DNA of 64,000 bases, from NCBI GenBank assembly GCA_021030905.1, contig JAGFMI010000019.1, positions 248,001-312,000 on the forward strand, read 5' to 3'. This stretch comes from Pyrenula massariospora (lineage: Eukaryota > Ascomycota > Eurotiomycetes > Pyrenulales > Pyrenulaceae). The position numbers were made by a program, and so were the translations under genes. Below the pieces are notes generated by a model that saw only the letters and a program-made list of their open reading frames with translations, did no database searches and was not told the origin of the DNA. This document shows positions 12,191-22,004 of the stretch, piece by piece (the stretch's first letter is position 1; the number at the start of each line of letters is the position of its first letter).

Positions 12191-12682
12191 GGTGGAGGTT
12201 TAAATGGTTTGGGAAAGGCGATGATTCTGGGGTCCCACGATTCTGGGGGGCCTGCGATTTGAGGGGACCCACGATTTCGGGGGGGCCAGCAATTCGAAGG
12301 TCTCACGTTCCAATTTCACTGACGGGTTCGGGAATATCCAGAGATCTAATGACATAGGCTGTAGAAAGTTGATAGCTGTGAAGTTGAAAAAGCGTGGGCC
12401 GCAAATACAGGTGGCGGACTGAAAGTCGCTACACCTGCCTGCAGTCTGATATTGCCAAGTCCATCCCGGCTCGGGTAAACTTGCCCCGCATTATTTTTGT
12501 GTGGAAGCCGCAAAAGATGGCATTTACATTGCTCGGTTGTCGCGATACCTGAATACGAATTGAAAGGTTCGTCTATGCTCTACTGGGTATTCGGCTTGTA
12601 GATCGTGAGACATTGGATCTCTATTCAGACCCTCAGCGAGTCTCATTCACATCCAAGACACGATCTCAAGAATTTGACAGCC
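12191..12682. promoter_or_regulatory. Divergent promoter of KIN17 and MAK16
   Basis: The two start codons, on opposite strands, lie 492 bp apart, so one control region serves a nuclear nucleic-acid-binding protein and a ribosome-assembly factor. The KIN17 side contains a degenerate G-rich tandem repeat, listed separately. Confidence 0.55.
12223..12306 (+). repeat. Degenerate ~17-bp G-rich tandem repeat
   Basis: Units start at about 12223, 12239, 12256 and 12273, each reading roughly GATTYNGGGG followed by a C/A-rich end (for example GATTCTGGGGTCCCAC), with a decayed fifth copy. It lies 33 bp or more upstream of the KIN17 start codon. The four G-runs could form a quadruplex on the plus strand. 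Confidence 0.65.
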
Positions 12683-13775
12683 ATGGTTTCGGACGAAGTG
12701 GTCTGGCAGGTTATAAACCAGCAGCACTGTGCCCATAAACTCAAGTATGTCTCCAAACCTCAAAGCACCTCCCTGTCTCTCTTCCACAGAGTCCACCTCT
12801 CACCTCACCTCCCAAACTCCTCCACTAACCCTCTCACCTCCCCACAGAGCCGACTCCAAAACCCAAACCTTCTGCCGCTCCGAGCACAACGTCACCGGCC
12901 TCTGCAACCGCCAATCCTGCCCCCTCGCCAACAGCCAGTACGCGACCGTCCGCGCCGACCCCTCCACCTCCACCCTCTACCTCTACACCAAGACCGTCGA
13001 GCGCGCCCACCTCCCCTCCCAATGGTGGGAGCGCACCCGCCTCTCCGCCAACTACGCCCGCGCCCTCGCCCAGATCGACGCCAAACTGCAGTTCTGGCCC
13101 AAGTTCCTCCTGCACAAGTGCAAGCAGCGGCTGACGCGGCTGACGCAGGTCGCGATCCGGACGCGGCGGCTGGTGCGGGAGGAGGAGAGGGTGGGGGAGA
13201 GGGTGGTGGCGCGGCTGGCGCCGAAGGTGAGGAGGAGGGAGGAGGGGAGGGAGAGGAAGGCGGAGGCGGCGGCGAAGGTGGAACGGGCGATTGAGAGGGA
13301 GTTGGTGGAGAGGTTGAGGAGTGGGGCGTATGGGGATCGGCCGTTGAATGTGGAGGAGGGGGTTTGGAGGAAGGTGATGAGGGGGTTGGAGAGGGCGGAG
13401 AGGGAGGGGAGGGGGGAGGTTGTGGAGGAGGAAGTGGAAGAAGAGGAAGAGATTGAGAGGGAGGAGGAAGGGGTTGGGGAGGTTGAGTATGTGAGTGACT
13501 TGGATGAAGAGGAGGAGGAGCAGGAGATGGAGGACTTTGAGGACTGGCTAGGTGGGGAGAGCGCGGACGATGTGGACGATGAAGATGATGGGGACAGCAG
13601 TGATGAGGAGACTGATGAAGAGAGCAGTAGCGATGGGAGCGACGATGTTTCAGATCGACTTCCAGGTGCCAAAAGGAAACGAGCAGCTCCGCCGCCGAAA
13701 GCGAGGAAGAAGCCGGCAAGGGTCGAGATTGAGTACGAGACTGAGCTGCCACAGAAAGAAAGCTTACTGGCGTGA
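12683..13775 (+). CDS. MAK16: Mak16, 60S ribosome biogenesis factor
   Basis: Mak16 is a nucleolar component of early pre-60S particles that contacts 25S rRNA together with Rpf1. Exons 12683-12744 and 12848-13775 give 329 aa. The N-terminus MVSDEVVWQVINQQHCAHKL is diagnostic, and the second exon continues with TFCRSEHNVTGLCNRQSCPL, giving the conserved Cys set of the L28e-like fold. The middle contains WERTRLSANYARALAQIDAK and FLLHKCKQRLTRLTQV. The C-terminal third is highly acidic (long Glu/Asp runs) and ends with a basic KRKRAAPPPKARKKPAR segment that looks like a nuclear or nucleolar signal. The sense strand is unusually purine-rich at 13150-13550 because of the Glu/Arg/Gly codons. Confidence 0.95.
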
Positions 13776-14425
13776 GAGTGTCAAACTCACTGCATCTGAC
13801 TCATGAAAATTGTCTAGCAAGGTGTTCAGGAGATTTCGGGAGCCCATCAACCTTTCAAGCCGAATTTTAAGGAGGACAGTGCATGAATCGGATGGTTAGA
13901 TTCCCCTATGCTTCGTGGGAAGTTTTAGATGTTCAATGAGCGCTCTGTATCATATTTGATACCATAAGGACTATAGTCATGGCTCTCTGTAGGCAATTCT
14001 TGAGAAGATAATTAACCTTAGTCAATCGTTTCTATTCACCTTTGACAATGCCTCATCGACCTCGATTCACTGTAGCTATGGCGACGAAGGCCACTGCTTC
14101 AAAAGAGAGGAGCCGGGTCGCTGTGAGAAGATTGCTATTGGATAGAAATCATTTGCTTATTTCGAGACTTGAATGTATCACGGCATGCCGTTCCCAGAGC
14201 CCATTTTAAAGTTTGAATGCTATAGAAACTCCCGCCGTATGCCTTTCACTCCTTTTCTTCACGCTGAACCGCCTCAGCACGCACCCTCTCCAGATCCGCA
14301 ATTTTCGTTTGCTGCTCAGCAATCTGATTGTCCAGCCAAACCCTCATCCTCCTCCGTCTCCCCATTCTCCTTCTCACAAACCAAACCTGGCCAGTTCCAT
14401 ACGTCGACGACCCCCACTCCACCCC
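13776..14425. other. Intergenic, tail-to-tail
   Basis: Lies between the 3' ends of MAK16 and LYS9. An open frame at 14173-14469 overlaps the LYS9 end antisense and looks accidental. Confidence 0.55.
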
Positions 14426-15832
14426 CTAAGGCAGAGTTTTCTCGATCATACGGATCCCTAAACGGTTGACCTCCTTCAGCAACGGCTCTGCCAGGTCCCA
14501 CGTGACCGGCGCCAAGATCCCCTTTTGCGCAATCTTACCCTCAAGCACCATCAGCGTAGCGATCCCGCACGGCACCCCGACCAGCTTCGCCATGCTGCTG
14601 TAGCCCTCCGGGTCCCCGTAGTCGCACAGCGTCGACGTCCTCGTCTCTTTGGTACCGTCCTCCCACTCGATGCCGAATCTGTGCTGCAGCATCACCATAT
14701 CCCGCTCCCCGGGCCCGTAGGCCATCTTGTGCTCGAGCGTTGCGCAGAGCGTGTCCAGCGGCGTGCCGCGCGGGGTGATGCGGTCCGAGGCCGAGAACAT
14801 GCCGAGCCACTTCATGCCCTCGAGGATGCGGGACTTTTCTTCGTTGGAGTGGAAGGCGGTCTTGGACGAGATGGCCCAGTGGAGGTCGAATTCTTTGGCG
14901 GAGCGGCTGCCGAGCACTTTCTGCGTGCACTCGGCCCAGGTGATGGGCTGTTTGTCTGCGGAGGGTTGGAGGAAGTCGTGGGGCTCTTCGCTCAGGAAGC
15001 CGATGTCGACGAGGACGCGGACGAACTCGGGGAAGCCCTGGTAGCGGAGCGTGCCGCGGAGGAGGTGTTGCGCCTCTGGGATGTTGTAGCGTTCTCGGAA
15101 GGGGGTGCTGTCGCGGTTGGCGTAGGCAACAAAGGCGAAGGCTGGGTATATGAAGTATGGTTTTGCGGTGCCCATGAGATCGGTGCCGGGGACTTCGACG
15201 ACCTTGCCGTCTTTGTAGTATTTGGCGTTGTTGCGGAGGGCTAGAAGGACTCCTCGGGAGGACCATGAGAATTTGTATCCGAGAGGGTTGTCCGAGGCTT
15301 CAGGGGCTGGAAGGCCACTACAGTAGCTTAAAAAGCTGGTGATCTTGCCGCCGGCTTTGTGGACTTCTTCAATTGTTTTAACGGCGTAGAGATGATCGAT
15401 TCCTGGGTCCAACCCGATCTCGTTCATTACCGTAATGCCAGCTTCTTTCGCGGCGGCATCGAGCTCCATCATAGCTGGGGAGACATAACTAGTTGTCACG
15501 ACGTTGGTCTTGGTCTTGATTGCGGATTTGATAACGGTGGCATGGAAGGTGTAGGGGATTAGACTGATAACGATATCGACTTTGGCGAGCTCGTTTTCAA
15601 GTGCACTGGTGTCATTGACATCCAATGATAGCGGTTTAGCGTTTTTGATATCAGAGCATAGCTTTTTTGCACTGTCGAGCGTTCTACAGGCTAGAGATGG
15701 TTAGCGGAATATCCCAAAAAAAGTTTTCAGTGCCATACCAACGAAAACTTCAACGCCAGCGTCTGAGAGGAACTGAACCGTTGGTTTCGTGACGAACCCA
15801 GCACCCAATAATAGGGCTTTGAAGGATGTCAT
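14426..15832 (-). CDS. LYS9: Saccharopine dehydrogenase (NADP+, L-glutamate-forming)
   Basis: Saccharopine reductase joins alpha-aminoadipate semialdehyde and glutamate with NADPH to make saccharopine, the penultimate step of fungal lysine synthesis. Exons 15832-15739 and 15690-14426 give 452 aa, the usual length. The N-terminal Rossmann fold starts LLLGAGFVTKPTVQFLSDAG and continues across the 48-bp intron with ACRTLDSAKKL. Further family blocks are VTTSYVSPAMMELDAAAKEA, NEIGLDPGIDHLYAVKTIEE and SYCSGLPAPEASDNPLGYKF. The C-terminus GILAPVTWDLAEPLLKEV closes the protein. A TGACTCA site 169 bp upstream fits control by the amino-acid starvation activator (Gcn4/CpcA type). Confidence 0.96.
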
Positions 15833-17482
15833 ATTGGTTGTGTTTACGGTTCCTGAAAATTAACGTATGATGTTGGATACCTACCTAGCTCGAGGCTGCC
15901 TCTCAGAAGTCTTCGGGCGCCTAAAGTAGAAGGGACGGCCGCCACTGCTAACAATCAGACGTGCCAAAAATTGTGAGAAGTATCGTGGGAGGGTCACCTT
16001 TGACTCATTTCACATCCCAGCTACCTATGATGTAATCCCTTGGAACTGCTTTTCAGAAGGAAGGGCCACCTGTATCTACCTCACTGGCGGTCGTTAGTTC
16101 TCTACTTCCATCTACGATGGCTTTGAGACCGTCGTGAGCTCGATATATATGATACATGGACTTGTAGATTCTCGTTCCTACATATGGTAGCATGTTTGTT
16201 TTCACAATGAATTATATACTGAATTCGATCGGTCCAAAAATTACACGTGAGCTAGGAATAAGTCCCTCGCTCCCTCACGAAGCATGATCGCGACTACGCG
16301 ATCTTATACGCTTTAAAATGTCTACAGGCTACATTGTTCAATTGCTGAATCTCCTGAATTTTGGCGAGAGCAGACGCCGATCCCACTTCAATGTTCACAC
16401 GGGAACGACACCGATGTGCATCCCGTAAACAAGACGCTGGGTTGTCGTCATTTAGCCTTTGCTATCATGCAAGTTGAGGAAAGGGTGTTGGCGACATAAA
16501 TCGTATATTAGTGATCACATCAGTCTTCTACTGGTCCAGGGGAGAGACACGTTTTCGAACCCCAAAAAGGTTGGCGGCGGGGTAAACTGCAGTGCAGGAT
16601 GCTTCAGTTGGCAAATGTTCCAAAACGACAGAAATGAATGAAACAGATATATACCAGGATTATGACTCTTCTACGAATTAGCATGTGACTTCCTGATACC
16701 GCAGGGACAAAAGACTTTGTCGTAGACCATAATGCTCTCGTAGCTCTCAAAAAGAGATTCCAACGGCAGTGTGAGCCCTAACCCTGTGCCCTATCTGCAT
16801 ATCCTGCGAAGACGCGGAGAGATAGAGAGAATTTGTCGATTCAGTGATTAAGAGGGTACACGTAGGAGAATGCAGACCCGCCTTCTGGAGTACAGTAATA
16901 ATTTCCGCGGTGACTATAATCCATTGATGGTGAACGCAAGAAAGTGAGATGATGTCCAGCTCTATGTCGGGAATCCCGTCCTTTGGTGGAGCGGGGCAAA
17001 GATCTTCCGCTCTCCCTCAATCCAATCAGGGCATGATGCGGCTGGGCAGGGTCGATAGGGGCATCAGACCTCCTCCCCATTTTGATAGCCCGAGTTGCCC
17101 TTCGAAAAATTGGGATGTCCTTACTCCGTCGACAGTGTTTTGTATGTAGACAATGATCGCTCAGTAGTTCCATACAAAAGGTTTCCACCCACCTCCAAAC
17201 CTTTGCATCGCGTTTTTTCTGCCATCACCACACTCCCATCACGCCAATCCAGCACGTTAGGGCAACACAGTAGTTCAGAGCAATCCAGCAGATCAGGGCA
17301 ATGCAACAGGTTTGTCAGCCAAATGACTGCGTACATGTCTAGGCTTCCGTGATATAAAAGGCCGTTCCGTTCCCAGCCGTCCCAGAAAATTTTCTGTTTT
17401 CTTCTTCCCTTCCCCATTTTCCCCTCAAGAACCATCTACGCCAAATCCAAGCGACTCCTTGCCTCCAAGCCCCATCCACAAA
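15833..17482. other. Long divergent intergenic region between LYS9 and a methyltransferase gene
   Basis: This 1.65 kb stretch carries the promoters of two divergent genes. Short open frames (16459-16641, 16841-17188) have no recognisable content. Apart from the TGACTCA site near LYS9 I see no clear element. Confidence 0.5.
16001..16007. promoter_or_regulatory. TGACTCA site upstream of LYS9
   Basis: An exact match to the palindromic Gcn4/Cpc1/CpcA bZIP site (TGACTCA), 169 bp before the LYS9 start codon. Lysine genes are classic targets of this cross-pathway control system. A 7-mer also occurs by chance, so binding is an inference from position and gene identity. Confidence 0.6.
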
Positions 17483-18481
17483 ATGCCTTCCGTCTTCGAA
17501 CGCCTCAAGAACTATCTCGGAGAGTATGTTCTAATCGCAATCAGCGCCTTTTGTAAGCCCTCCCCTCACCCCCCCTCCTTGCCCTCTCCCATCCCCTCGT
17601 ATACCCTCGCTGCCCTCCACGACACGACCCGCCACTATCCTCTCCTCCCCTCCCTGCCCTCCACCACCGTCCGCTCCCCTCGCTATCCCAATCCTAACTT
17701 ACCCACCCCCCCATCCTCAGTCCTCATAAAAACCGCCCTCCTCCACCCCCTCCTCCTCCTCCAATCCCCCCGCAAACTCCAAACCCACTGGTTCCACGCC
17801 TTCTGGTCCTACATCGGCCCGAAAATGGCCCTGAACCCAGACCACGCCGCCCAGCTCGACCTCCTCCTCGACGGCAGCACCCACGGCACCGTCCTCGAGA
17901 TCGGCCCCGGCGGCGGCGACAACATGGCCCGCTACAAGCCGCACGCGGACAAGATCGGCCGGTTCTACTGCGCGGAGCCGAACGCGCTGCTGCACGGGCG
18001 GCTGTTGCGGAACATGGAGGAGAGGGGTGGGATTGCGCGCGAGAAGGTGACGATCGTTGCCGCTGGGGCGGAGGCGGAGAGTTTGTTGCCGGCGTTGGAG
18101 GCGGTGGGGGCGATTGGGAAGGGTGGACGGATTCCGGAGGGGGGCGTGTTTGATGCGGTGGTGACGATCAAGTCGTTGTGTTCGTCGGATCAGGCTTGCT
18201 TGTTCGACACGGTGACGGTCATCCAAGCGTTGCTGAAGCCTGGGGGGAGGTTTCTGTGGTTCGAGCATCTGGAAAATCGACAGGATGTGGTGACGCGGGC
18301 GTACGTGAAGTTCTTCAATGTCATCTGGCGATTTTTTCTCGGCGGATGTCAGTTGAAAGGGAAGCTAGATGAAGTTTGTGAGACGATGGGAGGGTGGAAG
18401 AAGGTGGAGATCAAGCAGAGTCCTTGGTTCCAAGGATTTGAGATGATCCGGTTTGCGGCGGGGAGCTGTGAGAAAGCTTGA
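17483..18481 (+). CDS. METTL7-like SAM-dependent methyltransferase with membrane anchor
   Basis: Exons 17483-17552 and 17721-18481 give 276 aa. After splicing, the N-terminus forms one hydrophobic anchor (YVLIAISAFFLIKTALLHPL). This argues for the intron even though its 168 nt are a multiple of three and contain no in-frame stop. The class I methyltransferase domain follows: motif I VLEIGPGGGDN, an acidic residue at FYCAEPN, then FDAVVTIKSLCSSDQ and the post-motif LLKPGGRFLWFEH. The C-terminal part (FFNVIWRFFLGGCQL) is hydrophobic. The pattern matches METTL7-type enzymes of the ER and lipid droplets, some of which methylate thiols in animals. The fungal substrate is not known, so that role is only an analogy. 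Confidence 0.82.
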   Translation: MPSVFERLKNYLGEYVLIAISAFCKPSPHPPSLPSPIPSYTLAALHDTTRHYPLLPSLPSTTVRSPRYPNPNLPTPPSSVLIKTALLHPLLLLQSPRKLQTHWFHAFWSYIGPKMALNPDHAAQLDLLLDGSTHGTVLEIGPGGGDNMARYKPHADKIGRFYCAEPNALLHGRLLRNMEERGGIAREKVTIVAAGAEAESLLPALEAVGAIGKGGRIPEGGVFDAVVTIKSLCSSDQACLFDTVTVIQALLKPGGRFLWFEHLENRQDVVTRAYVKFFNVIWRFFLGGCQLKGKLDEVCETMGGWKKVEIKQSPWFQGFEMIRFAAGSCEKA

Positions 18482-18995
18482 CGAGCTTAGTGAGGAGTTT
18501 CGTATGGAGCCAAGAGACAAGCTTTCGTATTCCCTTGCGACAATGATTACATTATCGATGATTCGTACCGATTTCCGGACGCGAGCATCTTCCGTTCCTT
18601 GAGGCGAAATTTGGAGATGGTATGTGTCAATGGAGCAACCCTTGTGGCAGAGTACAGTCGTAGATATAGGAAATTGATTTATCGACTTCACGCTTCCTTC
18701 CGATGAATTTAAAATTTTTGGTCAGGCAATCGATACTGCCCATTCCCGGTCCAGAAGTCCCATAATTTACCTTCATATAGTCTCCAAGGTATTACAAGCT
18801 TTAAATAAAGATCTAAGCTTGAAAAGAATTGTGGTCTTGGAGTAATTTGGTGGTGAGGTCCAAAGTTTGTGCTGAGGATTGAAAAGCCGAGCTCCGTAAC
18901 GTGGTCGTTCAACCTTTGGACTTCGCTATCGCTCCCTCAATCCATATCGTAGAAGAGATTTACGCGGCGTCTGTCTTCAATTCATCTAATTCTTC
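18482..18995. other. Intergenic, tail-to-tail
   Basis: Lies between the 3' ends of the METTL7-like gene and the release-factor-like gene. It is AT-richer than its flanks. No gene is seen. Confidence 0.55.
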
Positions 18996-19481
18996 TCATT
19001 CCTCTTGTTCCTCTCCTTGGCTACCCTCATCTTGACCTCCACACTGCTCCTGTCTCGTTTCTTCCAACTTCTTATACTTCCTTTTCTTTTTCTTATCCGC
19101 GCTCCTCTTTCTCCTCCCATCCTCCTCCCTCCTCTGCGCCACCCAGCTTTCTCCGCCTTTCCTCAGCTCATCTACCCTCTCCGCCAAGATTCTCCGAGCG
19201 ATCGATCGGTTTTGACTCTGCGAGCGCGTTTCTTGGCTCTTGACCACAACGCCGGTCGGAATGTGGGTTAGTTGGACGGCCGAGGCGGTCTTGTTGATCT
19301 TTTGGCCACCGGGCCCAGAACCTTTGAGATAGCTCGTTTCGATTTCATGATCTGGAAGAGTGGGGCGGGGAGGGTTCTGGCGTTGTTTGGGCTTGGCGGC
19401 CTGGGAAGTGGTGGTGGTAAACGTTTGGCGCGGAAGTATGGAAAGCGTGAAGAAGCGACGCCAAGGTGGGGCAGATTGCAT
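18996..19481 (-). CDS. Mitochondrial peptide-chain-release-factor-like protein (RF-1 domain, GGQ)
   Basis: A single exon of 161 aa. Residues 1-30 (MQSAPPWRRFFTLSILPRQT) are basic and hydroxylated with no acidic residues, like a mitochondrial presequence. The RF-1 domain follows: ETSYLKGSGPGGQKINKTAS carries the GGQ tripeptide that triggers peptidyl-tRNA hydrolysis, then VVVKSQETRSQSQNRSIARR. The C-terminus is a Lys/Arg-rich extension. There is no codon-recognition domain, so it belongs with small factors such as human mtRF-R/C12orf65 and yeast Rso55 that rescue stalled mitochondrial ribosomes, not with full-length RF1. Confidence 0.9.
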   Translation of the reverse strand: MQSAPPWRRFFTLSILPRQTFTTTTSQAAKPKQRQNPPRPTLPDHEIETSYLKGSGPGGQKINKTASAVQLTHIPTGVVVKSQETRSQSQNRSIARRILAERVDELRKGGESWVAQRREEDGRRKRSADKKKKRKYKKLEETRQEQCGGQDEGSQGEEQEE

Positions 19482-20266
19482 TATTGAGAGTAGGAATTAG
19501 GACAGACAAAAGCATTGAAGGAATGATTTGTTGCTGGGATAGGTGGTATCAAAAAGAACAATATTTGATTGGCCAAGGAAGCGAACGAAAGGGCTGAGCG
19601 CGCTCAAGCGAGGCGACCTCGGGCTAAGGGAAAGACATCCCTGAGACTTTCTATGCGAGCGCCACGGTGGCCATCCTGTGTGTTACCGTTGGATTCTACC
19701 GCTCGTATTAAACCCGAGACGCTCAGAGCAGGCTTCTAGTAATGAAATTGGGAAAGCCCGGTTGCTCAAAAGCGCCACAAATTTTCAGGATTTTTTGTCC
19801 GGAGCTGAGATTAATTTTTGGGCGGCCTTGGTTCGCCCAAAGCAGATACTTCCAAAGAGAAGCAATCGCTCCGTGGCCAATGATAACGCTGGGAAATGCT
19901 GCGTAGTCACTGACGCAAGTAGCTCACTGTCGAAGACTGCTCCAGCCGTTCCATGCTGGACGTCTTGAATGGGACACGCGAGTCTTGTGTTCGACGCGTC
20001 GTTGAAGCCTCGGTACCTTCTCTGTGCTTGTGGTCTGTGCGGAACAGGAGACGCGGCCCGGCTGGCCGGGGAGACCTTGTCTCTAGCCCCCTGAGGGACC
20101 GAAGGACCTTCATGGAGCTCTTGGGCTCACCTAACTTGGGAATGTTCCAATCTATGATTAATGAGATGGAAATCATGGCTACATCAGACTCTAATTGCAG
20201 AACCAAAAACAAATTATCAATTATTTGGAACAAGATAAAATTTTGCTACTAGCTGGTATCATCCAC
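19482..20266. other. Intergenic upstream of the release-factor-like gene
   Basis: Lies between two minus-strand genes. Short frames at 19678-20250 have no family resemblance. The left end is the promoter of the release-factor-like gene. Confidence 0.5.
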
Positions 20267-22004
20267 TTAAGCGACAGCACGGTGCTCAACCGAAACCTCG
20301 TGCAATTTCTCATCACGCGAAAAGTCACCCTCGGCAGTTGTCTCCACAACCTTGTCCAGATCAATGTGCGCAACCTCAGCATCCTCACCGTCGAAGATCT
20401 TAGCAATCTCCTCAAGAGTAGGACCACGGGTCTCAACATAGAGGAAGTAGACGAAGCAGAGCTCAAAGGCAATCCAGAAGGTGTAGATCATGTAGAACTT
20501 CCAGTCGGGATTGAGCCCGTCAAAGCCGAGCGGGTTGACGTACTGGTTGATGGTAAGAGCGACCTGAATCCAGAAGTTCATGACCATGAGACCCTTGGCG
20601 CGGATCTTGAATGGTAGAATCTCGACGGTGTAGGCGACGAGGAGACCGGACCAGGCAAAGGCGTAGCAGACGGAGAAGATCCAGATGAAAGCGATGACGG
20701 CTTGACCAGCGGCTTTGCTGCCGTTGGCTTCGTAGCGGGCAGAGCAGATGGTCCATAGGACGAAGACGATGAGCATGCCGGAGGTAGCTGCAAGGAAGAG
20801 AGGACGGCGACCAACGCGATCAGCCAACATGGCGCAGGAGCAGGATACGATGAGCGAGAGAATGGTGAGACCACCATTGATGCCGAGCTGGGTGTTGGAG
20901 TCGGTGATACCAATGCTCTTGTAGACGTCGGTGGCATAGTACGAGATGAGGCCGTTGCCGGACCATTGCGAGAAGAGACCAAGGGAGGCAATGAGGAGGA
21001 GACGGTAGCGGTTGCCCTTTGTTCTCAAGAAGTCAAGGTAGCTGGAGGACTTTTTGTACTTGAACTCGAGGGCCAAGGTGTCTCGGATTTCTTGGTACTC
21101 GAATTGGACAGTTGGGTGGTGGATGTTGCCGTTCGCGTGGTACTTGCCAAGGACTTCAAGAGCTTCAGCGTTGCGGTCCTTGGAGATGAGCCAACGGGGA
21201 GACTCGGGAATGAACCAGATGAAGGCGATCTGGATTATAGACGGAATGGCTTGTCCGAGTGTGGGGATTCGCCACGACCAGTTGCTGTCAATGTACTTAG
21301 TGCCGAATGTGAGCCATGTGTTGATGATGGCGCCCAAGTTCCAGAGACAATTGTAAATGGCAGTCACACGGGCTCTGTGTTGAGGATGGCAGAGCTCAGT
21401 AAGAAGAAGGGGAGAGGAGAGTTGAGCCAAGGAGTTTCCGAAACCCATCATAAATCGACCTCCCTCGAACACTAAAATAGTGCATTAGTCTTTGAGGTTC
21501 GATTTCTCGGATGGGTTTTTGAAACTTACTGCCAAAATTTTGAGCGGCACCTTGAATAGCACCTCCAATAATCATAAGAATGCAACCAGCAACAATAGCC
21601 GTACGACGACCAAAGTGATCAGCAACGAAGGGGACAACCGGCAAGCTGGCGATACTGCCGATGCTGTACATGGCAGTCAAGAGGCCAAGCTTGGAGCCAC
21701 CGGGGTTCTTGAAAAAGGCCTCCCACTGGTCCAGGATACGCAGGTTGTTAAGCATGGATCTGCAGAGGCACATGCGGTCAGCTTTGTCATCCCCGCATGT
21801 GAAGCTTGAAGTTTTGGCGTCTTACCCATCGTAACCCGTGGTGGCGGAGGCAACACAGATCACAACGGCGAAGAGGTAGAGTTTCCTCAGACCTGGATCC
21901 TTTCGCCAGTTCACATATTCAAGCTCAGGAGCCTCAGCTTGGGCAATCTCGACCTCGGCCTTGCGGGTCTTGTTGGCAACGATCTTCTCGGCGACTTGCA
22001 CCAT
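20267..22004 (-). CDS. MFS sugar transporter (sugar porter family, lactose-permease-like)
   Basis: Exons 22004-21826, 21759-21530 and 21471-20267 give 537 aa with 12 predicted membrane spans. Sugar-porter signatures are present in order: SATTGYDGSMLNNLRILDQW after TM1, ADHFGRRTAIVAG in loop 2-3, GRFMMGFGNSLAQ, PESPRWLISKDRNAEALEVL in the central loop, ADRVGRRPLFL in loop 8-9 and FLYVETRGPTLEEIAKIFDG at the end. The start, MVQVAEKIVANKTRKAEVEI, is the first ATG that is not in likely intron sequence. The frame is open further upstream through a T/C-rich region, so a 5' extension cannot be excluded. It should import a hexose or disaccharide with protons at the plasma membrane. The exact substrate cannot be read from sequence. 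Confidence 0.9.

Noticed and set aside
12892-13752. 286-codon minus-strand open frame opposite MAK16
   Set aside because: It is a Pro/Ser-rich shadow of the acidic MAK16 coding strand.
14525-15244. 239-codon plus-strand open frame opposite LYS9
   Set aside because: It is antisense to a strongly conserved enzyme and has no recognisable product.
16540-16575. TTCGAACCCC resembling a tRNA B box
   Set aside because: The flanking bases do not form a T-arm stem, and no A box or acceptor stem is found upstream.
18892-18905. 14-nt match (CTCCGTAACGTGGT) to the hairpin arm at 46256
   Set aside because: Several exact 14-nt matches are expected by chance in a window of this size, and the flanks do not align well.
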